Assembly (NCBI RefSeq): GCF_900290275.1
Contig: NZ_LT985330.1
Location: 1-28,478 of the forward strand
Length of the DNA stretch: 28,478 bases
From: Prevotella merdae
Lineage (GTDB): Bacteria > Bacteroidota > Bacteroidia > Bacteroidales > Bacteroidaceae
Direction: 5' to 3'
Under the pieces are notes generated by a model. That model made no database searches and was not told the origin of the DNA. It saw nothing but the letters and a program-made list of their open reading frames with translations. Both the position numbers and the translations under genes were made by a program. Positions 6,924-16,000 of the stretch are shown piece after piece (the first letter of the stretch is position 1; every line of letters starts with the position of its first letter).

Positions 6924-8288
6924 ATGGAACAAGTATTCAGTTATATTATCAGTCTGGGTGCATCGGTGATGATGCCTATCCTTTTTACCATTATCGGTCT
7001 CTGTATCGGTATGAAATTTGGTAAGGCATTCAAGTCGGGACTCTATGTAGGTGTCGGCTTCGTTGGACTTGGTGTGGTTACAGCTTTGCTTACCAGCAAT
7101 TTCAATGATCCATTGAAGTGCATCTCAGACATCTATCATCTACAGCTTAATGTATTTGACATGGGCTGGCCTGCAGCAGCAGCTGTTGCATACAATACAG
7201 CCGTTGGTGCGCTTATCATCCCTATCTGTCTTGGTGTGAACTTCCTTATGCTTATCACAAAGACTACCCGTACTGTGAACATCGACCTTTGGAACTATTG
7301 GCATTTTGCCTTTATTGGTGCCGTAGTATATTTTGTTATGGGCGAGAGCCTTATCTGGGGTTACTTTGCTTCTATCGTTTGCTACATCATCACATTGGTG
7401 TGTGCCGACCTTACAGCAGAGAAGTTTCAGAAGCACTACGACCTCGATGGTATCTCTATACCACAACCGTTCTGCCAGAGCTTCGTGCCATTTGCTGTTA
7501 TCCTAAACAAGGCATTAGACTATATTCCAGGTTTCTCTAAGCTCGACATCGATGCAGAGGGAATGAAGAAGAAGTTTGGTGTATTGGGCGAGCCTCTTGT
7601 TCTTGGTGTTATCGTAGGTATGCTCATTGGTTGGGCAGCACAGCTTGATATCAAGAAGGTGCTCTTCCTCGGTGTTACAATGGGTGCAGTTATGGAGCTT
7701 ATCCCACGTATTACATCACTCTTTATAGAGGGATTGAAGCCTATCTCGGAGAAGACCCAGGAACTTGTAAAGACCAAGTTCAACGGCAAGAAGGTATACA
7801 TTGGTATGAGTCCAGCCTTGGTTATCGGTCATCCTACAACACTCGTTGCTTCGGTTATCCTTATTCCGGTTATCCTTGCATTGGCAGTGTTCCTCCCAGG
7901 CAACCAGTTCCTTCCATTGGCATCGCTTGCAGGTATGTTCTATCTCTTCCCAATGGTATTGCCGTTTACAAAGGGTAATGTGGTTAAGACCCTCATCATC
8001 GGTCTTGTAACCCTCATTATCGGTTTGTACTTTGTAACAGACATGGCTCCTGACTTTACACTTGCAGCCAATCAGGTATACGAGGCTACACATGATGCAA
8101 CAGCACATATCCCCGAAGGATTCTCGGGTGGTGCTCTCGACTTTGCCGCTTCGTTCTTTGGATGGACTATATACAAGCTCTCTTGCCATATCAAGTACGT
8201 TGGTCCGGCAGTGCTCGTTATCATTACCCTTGGTATGATGCTCTACAATCGCAGCCGCATCATCAAGGAAGAGAAGGCAGCCAAATAA
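6924..8288 (+). CDS. PTS EIIC component, galactitol (GAT) family, without EIIA/EIIB
   Basis: The protein has 454 residues, about the same length as GatC of Escherichia coli, and is hydrophobic throughout. Family motifs are intact: GLYVGVGFVGLG near residue 39, FDMGWPAAA near 78, TRTVNIDLWNYWHF near 115-128, FGVLGEPLVLGVI near 217-229, MSPALVIGHPTT near 295 and PGNQFLPL near 325. It has no fused EIIA or EIIB domain and none is encoded nearby; classical sugar PTS systems are generally missing from Bacteroidales. It lies between eda and kduI with short gaps (85 and 52 bp), and it is the only inner-membrane carrier in the block. I infer that it imports a keto-uronate such as DKII or DKI without phosphorylating it. 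Substrate and coupling ion are unknown. Confidence 0.88.
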   Translation: MEQVFSYIISLGASVMMPILFTIIGLCIGMKFGKAFKSGLYVGVGFVGLGVVTALLTSNFNDPLKCISDIYHLQLNVFDMGWPAAAAVAYNTAVGALIIPICLGVNFLMLITKTTRTVNIDLWNYWHFAFIGAVVYFVMGESLIWGYFASIVCYIITLVCADLTAEKFQKHYDLDGISIPQPFCQSFVPFAVILNKALDYIPGFSKLDIDAEGMKKKFGVLGEPLVLGVIVGMLIGWAAQLDIKKVLFLGVTMGAVMELIPRITSLFIEGLKPISEKTQELVKTKFNGKKVYIGMSPALVIGHPTTLVASVILIPVILALAVFLPGNQFLPLASLAGMFYLFPMVLPFTKGNVVKTLIIGLVTLIIGLYFVTDMAPDFTLAANQVYEATHDATAHIPEGFSGGALDFAASFFGWTIYKLSCHIKYVGPAVLVIITLGMMLYNRSRIIKEEKAAK

Positions 8289-8340
8289 GTAAGCCAATAG
8301 ACTTAAGAATATAAGAAACTTATTAAATTACAATAGACAA

Positions 8341-9258
8341 ATGAAGAAATTTTTTATCACTGCTGCCGTAGCCCTCATGTCAATGTCGGCAATGGCACAG
8401 AAAACCAACTATGAGGTGCGTTGGGCTAATCACCCAGAGGATGCAAAGCATTACACAACAGAGCGTCTGCGCAAAGAGTTTCTCATTGAAAAGGTATTTG
8501 CTCCTAATGAGGTAAACTGGACCTACTCTATGTACGACCGTTTCCTTATGGGTGGTGCCGAGCCAACCGACGCTCCTATCAAGCTTGAGCCAATCGAGCC
8601 ATTGCTCGCAAAGACTTTCCTTGAGAACCGTGAGATTGGTATCATCAACATCGGCGGTCCTGGTGTTGTAGAGGTAGACGGCAAAAAGTACGACCTTAAC
8701 TTCCAGGAGGGTATCTATGTTGGTCGATCTACAGAGAAGAATCCTAATAATATTACTCTCACAAGCAAGGACCCAAAGAACCCAGCCAAGTTCTATATGA
8801 ACAGTGCCACAGCTCACGCTTCATATCCTACAAAGCGCGTGACATTGAAGGAGGCTAATAATATCAAGGCTGGTTCGCTTGCCGAGAGCAACGACCGTGT
8901 TATACATCAGCTCATTATTAATGGTGTTGCAGGTGTTCGCACATGCCAGTTGCAGATGGGTGTTACTGAGCTTAAGACAGGTTCGGTTTGGAATACAATG
9001 CCTGCTCACACACACATTCGTCGTATGGAGACATATCTCTATTTCAAGGTTCCAGAAGGTCAGCGTATATGCCACTTGATGGGTGAGCCACAGGAAACAC
9101 GCCCTATGTGGTTGGATAATGAGCAAGCTGTTATATCTCCGCAATGGTCTATCCACTGTGCTGCTGGTACAAGCAACTACACATTTATCTGGGGTATGGC
9201 AGGCGAGAACCTCGACTACACAGATATGCAGAAGATTAAGACTACTGATTTAAAATAA
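8341..9258 (+). CDS. kduI: 5-keto 4-deoxyuronate isomerase with a signal peptide
   Basis: The protein converts 4-deoxy-L-threo-5-hexosulose uronate (DKI) to 3-deoxy-D-glycero-2,5-hexodiulosonate (DKII). The cupin metal site is intact: His223, His225 and Glu230 in HTHIRRME, and His272 in [11 protein letters not shown]; the tail FIWGMAGEN is typical. Length is 305 residues; the cytosolic E. coli enzyme has 278. The extra part is an N-terminal signal peptide: lysines at 2-3, a hydrophobic core and SAMA followed by Gln20, the common Bacteroidetes signal peptidase I site. There is no internal ATG close to residue 21 that would give a normal cytosolic form. There is no lipobox. The enzyme is therefore predicted to work in the periplasm. 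It is followed 10 bp later by kduD. Confidence 0.93.
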   Translation: MKKFFITAAVALMSMSAMAQKTNYEVRWANHPEDAKHYTTERLRKEFLIEKVFAPNEVNWTYSMYDRFLMGGAEPTDAPIKLEPIEPLLAKTFLENREIGIINIGGPGVVEVDGKKYDLNFQEGIYVGRSTEKNPNNITLTSKDPKNPAKFYMNSATAHASYPTKRVTLKEANNIKAGSLAESNDRVIHQLIINGVAGVRTCQLQMGVTELKTGSVWNTMPAHTHIRRMETYLYFKVPEGQRICHLMGEPQETRPMWLDNEQAVISPQWSIHCAAGTSNYTFIWGMAGENLDYTDMQKIKTTDLK

Positions 9259-9268
9259 CAATACTACT

Positions 9269-10063
9269 ATGGACAAAATGTTTTCACTTGAGGGCAAGGT
9301 AGCTCTCGTTACCGGTGCCGCTTATGGCATTGGCTTCGCTATGGCGGAGGCTCTTTATAATGCAGGCGCTAAGATTGCGTTCAACTGCCGTTCACAGCAT
9401 CACATGGATCAGGCTCTTGCCGACTATAAGGCTAAGGGTATTGATGCTCATGGTTATATTTGCGATGTTACAAACGAGGAGCAAGTTAAGCAGATGGTTG
9501 CCGACATCGAGAAGGAACTCGGTGTTATCGATATTCTTGTAAACAATGCAGGTATTATCAAACGTATACCTATGACAGAGATGTCTGTAGAGGACTTCCG
9601 TCAGGTTATCGATATCGACCTCAACGCTCCGTTCATCGTATCTAAGGCTGTTATCCCTGGCATGAAGGCTAAGGGCCACGGCAAGATTATCAACATCTGC
9701 TCTATGATGTCTGAGCTTGGTCGCGAGACTGTATCGGCTTATGCTGCCGCTAAGGGTGGCTTGAAGATGCTTACACGCAACATTTGCTCTGAGTTTGGCG
9801 AGGACAACATCCAGTGCAACGGCATTGGCCCTGGTTATATTGCAACTCCTCAGACAGCTCCTTTGCGCGAGCGTCAGCCGGATGGTTCACGTCATCCATT
9901 TGACAGCTTTATTGTTGCTAAGACACCTGCTGCACGTTGGGGTACACCTGAAGACCTCATGGGTCCGGTTGTTTTCCTTGCCAGCGATGCTTCAAACTTC
10001 GTAAACGGTCATATCCTTTACGTTGATGGTGGTATCTTGGCTTACATTGGCAAGCAGCCATAA
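9269..10063 (+). CDS. kduD: 2-dehydro-3-deoxy-D-gluconate 5-dehydrogenase (SDR family)
   Basis: This 264-residue classical short-chain dehydrogenase has no signal peptide. The dinucleotide motif is TGAAYGIG (15-22), NNAG is at 92-95 and the catalytic set is Ser145, Tyr158 and Lys162 (YAAAK). FNCRS after beta-2 and the C-terminal YVDGGILAYIGKQP end fit KduD. It reduces DKII to KDG using NAD(P)H in the cytoplasm and so hands its product to KdgK. The 10-bp gap from kduI implies translational coupling. Because kduI is predicted to be exported and KduD is not, the DKII intermediate must cross the inner membrane between the two steps. Confidence 0.92.
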   Translation: MDKMFSLEGKVALVTGAAYGIGFAMAEALYNAGAKIAFNCRSQHHMDQALADYKAKGIDAHGYICDVTNEEQVKQMVADIEKELGVIDILVNNAGIIKRIPMTEMSVEDFRQVIDIDLNAPFIVSKAVIPGMKAKGHGKIINICSMMSELGRETVSAYAAAKGGLKMLTRNICSEFGEDNIQCNGIGPGYIATPQTAPLRERQPDGSRHPFDSFIVAKTPAARWGTPEDLMGPVVFLASDASNFVNGHILYVDGGILAYIGKQP

Positions 10064-10127
10064 TGTATATGAATTTCATAATACTATTTAGTGCTACGTG
10101 TGTGTAAAAGCCACGGCATAAAGAGTT

Positions 10128-10166
10128 AGCCCGGTTAGCTGGTTTATCAGTTTAACCGGGCTTTTC
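10128..10166 (+). terminator. Rho-independent terminator after kduD
   Basis: AGCCCGGTTA (10128-10137) pairs perfectly with TAACCGGGCT (10153-10162) and is followed by TTTCTTGTTT. It closes the uronate block 64 bp after kduD and separates it from the susC operon. Confidence 0.85.
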
Positions 10167-10246
10167 TTGTTTATAAAAAAAATAGGAGGTACGGCAAATC
10201 GGTAGCCATAAAATACTTATAATTTATTTAATTTTCGCAAGTCCAA

Positions 10247-10282
10247 TTATTTGTTGTCTTTATTTTGTTCCTGCATCTTTTT
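10247..10282 (-). pseudogene. Remnant 3' end of a minus-strand gene, resembling the sdaA tail
   Basis: Read on the minus strand, the 36 bases next to the mobile element encode KKMQEQNKDNK and a stop. The end of sdaA at 20193 encodes KKIREQNKEK and a stop, and 22 of 24 bases are identical over the AAAAAGAT.C.GGAACAAAATAAA stretch. The gene body would have lain where the element now is. Short and AT-rich, so chance cannot be fully excluded. Confidence 0.4.
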
Positions 10283-10292
10283 CCTGACTTCG

Positions 10293-10904
10293 TCATTGCG
10301 TACCCAATAAATCTTCATCAAAGAGTTTGGCGATTTTCTGATGTCTTGCCATCAGCATTGTTTGGGTGTAAACCTCCTTGTTCAGAGGTAGCTTAATTTG
10401 TATGGTTGTGATGTTTTTTGCTAATGCAAGCCCCTTGTCTACGCTCATCTTAACCTCTGAGACTTTCAGCATACGTTCCAATTCTTTGTACACTTTCAAA
10501 GCCACAAAACAGATGCATATATGAGCCTCGATGCGTTTGCGTGTAAAGTGAAACATGGGACATATCTCTATCTTTGATTTGGCTATACGGAAAGCCCGTT
10601 CTACGTGCCAAAGGTTGTGGTATGCTGTGTATACATCCTGTATTGGTATATCCGTATTGGTGAGATATCCTTTTAGGCCGTCCCATTCACACGCGTCACG
10701 CTCCTCACCATACAAATCGAGTTGAGGATGACGGTGGGATTCTTCCTTGAAAATCCATTCCTTTGCTTCATTGACAAGATTTTCGACCTCATCTTCACTA
10801 TATGCAACACCAATTGTTGCAAGTTCCTTCATCTTGCCACCGATTTTCTCAACAACAATAACTCAGATATTGCCAGATGGATATTTCTTTTTGCGGACAA
10901 ACAT
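10293..10904 (-). pseudogene. IS1634-family transposase, centre deleted and with an early stop
   Basis: The reading frame starts with MFVRKKK at 10904, typical of the IS1634 family, and runs through the family's N-terminal block (ATIGVAYSEDEVENLVNEAKEWIFKE). It then jumps to the C-terminal block GYLTNTDIPIQDVYTAYHNL and HVERAFRIAKSKIEI...RRIEAHI-like. Full family members have roughly 550-600 residues (from memory), so some 350-400 central residues with DDE residues are gone. In addition codon 14 is TGA (10863-10865), where copy 2 has GGA for glycine. The longest open part begins at MKEL, 10832. Nonfunctional as a transposase. Confidence 0.85.
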
Positions 10905-10920
10905 AGTTAAAATACCTTTC

Positions 10921-10951
10921 GTGTCACCCAATATTAGGTGACACAAAGATA
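10921..10951 (-). promoter_or_regulatory. Transposase promoter -7 box with adjoining operator-like palindrome
   Basis: On the minus strand TATCTTTG (10944-10951) matches the -7 consensus. Right downstream of it lies GTGTCACC-N8-GGTGACAC (10921-10944), a perfect 8-bp-arm palindrome that would cover the transcription start. Copy 2 has the same palindrome at 20023-20046 with one arm slightly changed. No clear -33 box is seen. It looks like an autoregulatory operator of the parent element. Confidence 0.5.
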
Positions 10952-11011
10952 CAAAATATTGTTTATCCACCAGTTATAAAATACGTGTTTTTTGAGTGAC
11001 GAAGTCAGGAA

Positions 11012-11101
11012 AAAGGAACATCAGATAAGCCCATTGAGATTAATCTAAGTTGGAGTTTGTCTGGTTTTATGTGGAGAGAAGTTTATATGAAGTCTTATTA
11101 A
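11012..11101 (+). pseudogene. Remnant 3' end of an unidentified plus-strand gene
   Basis: A frame open from the right end of the mobile element runs 29 codons (KGTSDKPIEINLSWSLSG..., ending VYMKSY) to TAA at 11099-11101. A good terminator follows 18 bp later, as expected after a real gene. The 5' part would have lain inside the space now taken by the IS1634-like element. The protein is not recognised. Confidence 0.4.
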
Positions 11102-11118
11102 ATAAATAAGCAGATTCA

Positions 11119-11168
11119 AAGAAGCGTATCAAGACTTGTCGTTTGGTTTTGGTGCGCTTCTTTTTTTG
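11119..11168 (+). terminator. Rho-independent terminator
   Basis: AAAGAAGCG (11119-11127) pairs with CGCTTCTTT (11156-11164), followed by more T residues. It serves no intact gene today, which supports a decayed plus-strand gene just upstream. Confidence 0.75.
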
Positions 11169-11235
11169 TTTTTCTTCTATAAGTATAATATCGGTATATT
11201 TTCTGTATATTGTATATTTTTTACGTTTACCTTAA

Positions 11236-12815
11236 TTCCGCAACACTATAGTTTAACATTATTTATAAGTGCCTGAGCAACAAAAAGTTACCCAGGATTT
11301 TGCCATGTCAGAATTTTCACTTACCTTAGTGTTGCGAAAAGAAGACAAGCAAAACTCTAATATGACATGGCAAAGATACAAATTAAATCAGAGAAACTCA
11401 CTCCTTTTGGGGGAATTTTTTCGATTATGGAGCAATTTGATGCTCTTTTAGCTCAAACCATAGATTCCACCTTGGGATTGAGATGCACTATGTTTGGTTA
11501 TCAATATAGCGAGATTCTACGCTCTCTGATGTGCGTATATCTTTGTGGTGGCTCATGCATTGAGGATGTTACAACTCACCTGATGAAACATTTGTCTCTT
11601 CATCCAACTCTTCGCACTTGCAGCGCAGACACCATATTACGTGCTATCGAAGAACTGACATTTAAGAGCATCACCTATAAGTCTGCTTCTGGCAAATCCT
11701 ATGATTTCAATACTGCAGACAAGATGAACTGCTTACTGGTCAATGCCCTGCTTGCTACTGGTCAATTGAAATCCGGTCAAGAGTATGATTTTGACTTTGA
11801 CCATCAGTTCATTGAAACAGAGAAGTATGATGCAAAACCAACCTACAAGAAGTTCTTGGGCTATAGTCCAGGCGTAGCTGTCATTAACGACATGATTGTT
11901 GGTATTGAAAATAGAGACGGCAACACAAACGTACGCTTCAACCAAAAAGAAACTTTGGAAAGAATCTTCAAGCGATTGGAGGCTTCGGAAATATATATTT
12001 CTCGTGCCCGCATGGATTGCGGCTCATGTTCGGAGGAAATCGTAGATATGGTAGAGGCTCATTGCAGGCATTTTTATATTCGTGCCAACAGATGCTCTTC
12101 TTTCTACGATTCCATGTTTGCCTTAACTGGATGGAAAACTGTTGAAATCAACGGTATTGAGTTTGAGTTGAATTCTATCCTTGTTGAGAAATGGAAAGGA
12201 AAACCGTATCGTCTTGTCATACAGAGACAAAGGCGAATAGATGGAGACCTTGACATTTGGGAAGGCGAATATACCTACAGATGTATACTGGCTAACGATT
12301 ACAAGTCGAGTGCAAGAGACATCGTGGAATTCTACAATCTTCGTGGTGGCAAGGAACGCATCTTCGATGACATGAACAATGGCTTTGGCTGGAATCGATT
12401 GCCAAAATCGTTCATGGCACAGAATACTGTATTCCTGCTTATGACAGCTCTCATCAGAAACTTCTACAAAGCTATTATGCAGAGATTGAAAACCCATGAA
12501 TTTGGATTGCGTGCCACCAGCAGAATCAAGACCTTTGTTTTCAAGTTCATCTCTGTTCCTGCGAAATGGATTAAGACATCACGTAGGCATGTATTGAACA
12601 TTTACTCAGACAACAATGCTTATGCCAACCTGTTCAAGACAGACTTTGGTTAAAGACCATGCTTTTCTGGTTAAACCAGCGTATTACCTCAAGTCGCTTT
12701 ATGGGGTAAGGGGATTTTGTGTCTGCGACATTTCTGTTGTGCAAGAAATATGTACAATAAAATGAATTTTGTCGCTTTGCAAGCAAAATCCCACTAAACC
12801 CTATAGGTTGCGGAT
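11236..12815 (+). mobile_element. IS1380-family insertion sequence, apparently complete
   Basis: A full-length transposase gene is enclosed by imperfect inverted repeats: TCCGCAACACTATAG at the left (from 11237) and, read inward on the minus strand, TCCGCAACCTATAG at the right (12801-12814). About 1.58 kb is normal for the family. The left non-coding part contains another inverted pair (CGCAACACTA and TTAGTGTTGCG). Exact ends and target duplication are uncertain. A degraded left end of a related element is at 27745-27895. Confidence 0.8.
11367..12653 (+). CDS. IS1380-family transposase
   Basis: The protein of 428 residues is a DDE transposase similar to those of Bacteroides elements of the IS1380 family. 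The likely catalytic residues lie in DFDHQFIETEKYDAK (first Asp), ARMDCGSCSEEIV (second Asp) and YNLRGGKERIFDDMNNGFGW (Glu). The C-terminal block with NTVFLLMTALIRNFYKAI is typical. Start at ATG 11367 gives MAKIQIKSEKLTPFGG, the usual opening. No frameshift or stop is seen, so the element may be active. Confidence 0.92.
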   Translation: MAKIQIKSEKLTPFGGIFSIMEQFDALLAQTIDSTLGLRCTMFGYQYSEILRSLMCVYLCGGSCIEDVTTHLMKHLSLHPTLRTCSADTILRAIEELTFKSITYKSASGKSYDFNTADKMNCLLVNALLATGQLKSGQEYDFDFDHQFIETEKYDAKPTYKKFLGYSPGVAVINDMIVGIENRDGNTNVRFNQKETLERIFKRLEASEIYISRARMDCGSCSEEIVDMVEAHCRHFYIRANRCSSFYDSMFALTGWKTVEINGIEFELNSILVEKWKGKPYRLVIQRQRRIDGDLDIWEGEYTYRCILANDYKSSARDIVEFYNLRGGKERIFDDMNNGFGWNRLPKSFMAQNTVFLLMTALIRNFYKAIMQRLKTHEFGLRATSRIKTFVFKFISVPAKWIKTSRRHVLNIYSDNNAYANLFKTDFG

Positions 12816-12868
12816 TTGAGGGTTTATTTGCATTGTTGTTGTTTTTTTTGATTTTTTTCCATAAAATG

Positions 12869-12899
12869 ATTGCTGTTTATAAAAAAATATATAACTTTG
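12869..12899 (+). promoter_or_regulatory. Promoter of the susC-susD operon
   Basis: ATTG (12869-12872) and TAACTTTG (12892-12899) are 19 bp apart, a Bacteroidetes-type promoter outside the IS1380 right end. The start codon is at 13086, giving an untranslated leader of about 180 nt, which contains the small hairpin ACATC/GATGT (12917-12931). The rest of 12654-13085 is the non-coding IS right end and AT-rich DNA. Confidence 0.65.
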
Positions 12900-13085
12900 C
12901 AAAAAAATTATTGCTAACATCTTGATGATGTATTCGCAATATCAATTAAACCTATGAAATATTATAGATAAAGCATTTAATATAAACCATATAAATCGTT
13001 CTAACAAAAGAATTAAACCATAAACACCATAAACGCATCCAGCAATGGGTGTAAAAATTCATAATTACATTAAACTTACTACTTT

Positions 13086-16000
13086 ATGCAAAACAAACAA
13101 AAAATCGGCATAGGGGGGGTAATTGGTGCAGCATTTCTGTTGCCGTTATCAACCTTCGCTGCTGACAATGCCATTGGCAGCAATAGCACCAATGCTGTAA
13201 GTTTGCTGAAGCCCAAGGCCGAGACAGTTGCATTCGCCGATCAGCAGGCGAAGCATCAGAAAGTTACCGGTCAGGTGGTTGACGAAAACGGAGAAACTGT
13301 AATCGGAGCATCCGTTGTATTGAAGAGCAATCCCAAGGTTGGCACAGTAACCGACGCTGACGGTAAATTTATGCTTAATGTGACCAACACTAAGGACGTA
13401 CTCGTCGTTTCGTATCTCGGCTATCAGTCGCAGGAGGTACCAATGAAGGGTAAGACCATCTTCTCCATCACTCTTAAGGAAGACGCCAAGCAGCTTGGCG
13501 ATGTTGTGGTAACGGCTTTCGGTGCCACACAGAAAAAGGAGACCGTGGTAGGTTCGGTCCAGCAGGTTAAACCTGAGAGTCTGCGCGTACCTTCGGCAAG
13601 TATTTCATCTTCATTCGCCGGCCGTCTGTCGGGTGTCATCGCCACACAGAGTAGCGGTCAGCCTGGTGCCAACGGTTCTGACTTCTACATCCGTGGTATT
13701 GCCACCATTAGTGGTGCCAAGTCTCCGCTTATCGTTATGGATGGTATGGAGATTTCGCAGGACGACCTCAACCACCTCGACCCAGACGTAATTGAGAGCT
13801 TCTCTATCCTTAAGGACGCCTCTGCCACCGCCATGTATGGTTCGCGTGGTGCTAACGGTGTGCTCATCATTACAACAAAGAGCGGTCAAGACCTCGACCG
13901 TCCGAAGATTTCGTTCCGTGTGGAGGCCAACGTAACAATGCCTACATCAAAGCCTAAGTTTGTCGACGGTGCTCGCTTCATGGAGCTGTTCAACGAGGCT
14001 GTGACCAACGAAGGCACTGGCAACACTCTCTACACAGCCGAGCAGATTGCAAACACTCGCAATCATGTTAATGGCGAGGTGTTCCCTGATGTCAACTGGT
14101 ATAAGGAGATGTTCAAGACAGCATCTTACAACCAGAAGGCCAACATGAACGTGCGTGGTGGTACAAGCAAGATTGTGTACTTCATGAACCTCAACGTGAG
14201 CCATGAGACTGGTATGTTGCGCAATCGCAGTAAGGAGTACTACTCTTACAACAACAACATCGACTACATGCGCTATGCTTTCCAGAACAACATCGACTTC
14301 AACATGTCTAAGTCGTCGAAGATCTCACTCCACCTCTATGCTGGTCTCGATAACATGCACGGTCCGCTTGCTGGCAGCAACGACATCTCTCGTTCTTTGA
14401 ACGACCTCTACTCGCAGATGATGAACGCCAACCCGGTGCTCTTCCCTATCAAGTACGACAGCGAGGGCGACGAGTGGGTACACTGGGGCTATCGTCAGCT
14501 TGCCAACGGTGGTAACTTCAACCCTATGGCACGCCTCGTGAGCGGCTATCAGGACTCATTTGCAAGTACCATCACAGCCAACTTGAACTTTGACCAGAAA
14601 CTTGACTTCATTACCAAGGGACTCGGCTTCCACGTGATGTTCTCATTCAAGAACTGGTCGAAGAGTACTACTTTCCGTTCGCTCAACTTCAACCACTACG
14701 AGCTGAAGAACTATACTCAAAACGAGGACGGCACATTCTCATATGTGCAGACTCCTAAGGGCGATCCGTCTAAGCCAGTGCTTAGCAACTCAGGTCAGAA
14801 CGCCGGCGACCGTCGCTACTATGCTCAGGCATATTTCGACTACAACCGTTCGTTCGGCGACCATACCGTTACGGGTATGCTCCTTTGGAACATCAACCAG
14901 TACAGTTCGAACATGTATTCTGACAATGTGCTCGCTTCTCTGCCACAGCGCAAGATAGGTTTCGCTGCACGTGCCACATACGACTATAAGCACCGCTACC
15001 TCATTGAGTTCAATGCCGGTTACAACGGTTCGGAGCAGTTTGCCAAGGGCCATCAGTGGGGCTTCTTCCCATCAGTAGGTTTGGGCTATAACATCAGCGA
15101 GGAGAAATTCTGGGAGCCTGTGAAGAGCGTTATTTCAAACTTCAAGATCCGTGGTACTTACGGTCTTGTAGGTAACGACCAGTATGGCTACGAGCGTTTC
15201 ATCTATCGTGAGGACGTAGCTCTCACCGGCAACGGTGGGTTCACAACTGGTTTGCCAGGCAACTTCGTTACATACTCAGGTCCGGGATGGAACCGTCTGC
15301 GCAACGAGAACGTGTCATGGGAGATAGGTCATAAGCTCGACCTCGGTTTCGACATGCAGCTCTTCAACGCTCTCGACATCACCTTCGACTGGTTCCGCGA
15401 GCGTCGTACCAACATCTTCCAGCAGAAGCTCTCTATACCTAACTACTTGGGAACTGCCAACACCAAGATCTACGGTAACCTTGCTGAGGTAATCAACAAG
15501 GGATTTGATATGGCTGTGAACTACAGCAAGCGTATCAATAACGATCTCTCAATCCAGTTCCAGGGTACATTCACCTACAACAACAACAAGATTTCGGTAT
15601 ACGACGAGGCTCCGGGCAAGCGCGAGGCTATGAAGAGCCAGGGTAAGAACGTCAACACAGTATGGGGTTACGTGGCCAACGGTCTCTACATCGACAAGGC
15701 TGACATCGCCAACAACCCGACATCGACCCTTGGCAACATCGCTATCGCTCCTGGCGACATCAAGTATGTTGACCAGCCCGACCGCGACGGCAATTATGAC
15801 GGACGCATCACATCCGACGACCAGGTGCCATTGGGCGTAAGCGTTCCTAAGATCATTTATGGTTTCGGTCCGTCAGTAGGCTACAAGAACTGGGACTTCT
15901 CGGTATTCTTCCAGGGTCGTGGCAACGTGGCTCTCATGCTTAGCGACATCCAGCCGTTCGGTTCTTCTTACCGCCGTGGCGTATTGGAATTTATTGACGA

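Larger units (their letters stand above)
10283..11009 (-). mobile_element. Internally deleted IS1634-family element, copy 1
   Basis: The ends are inverted repeats CCTGACTTCGTCA (10283-10295) and TGACGAAGTCAGG (10997-11009), enclosing 727 bp. Flanking TTTTT and AAAAA extend the repeat by symmetry, and I see no clear target-site duplication. Inside is a fused 5' and 3' part of an IS1634-type transposase gene on the minus strand; the central catalytic part is missing. The same element occurs again at 19481-20111 in the same orientation. It cannot move on its own and would need a full-length relative elsewhere. Confidence 0.85.

Noticed and set aside
6924..8288. A working phosphorylating PTS for galactitol
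   Set aside because: No EIIA, EIIB, EI or HPr is present in the window and the neighbouring enzymes use unphosphorylated uronates.
7716..8297. A 193-codon minus-strand frame opposite the EIIC gene
   Set aside because: It is antisense to conserved membrane-helix codons, has no start signal, and is rich in Cys, His and Arg as expected for a shadow.
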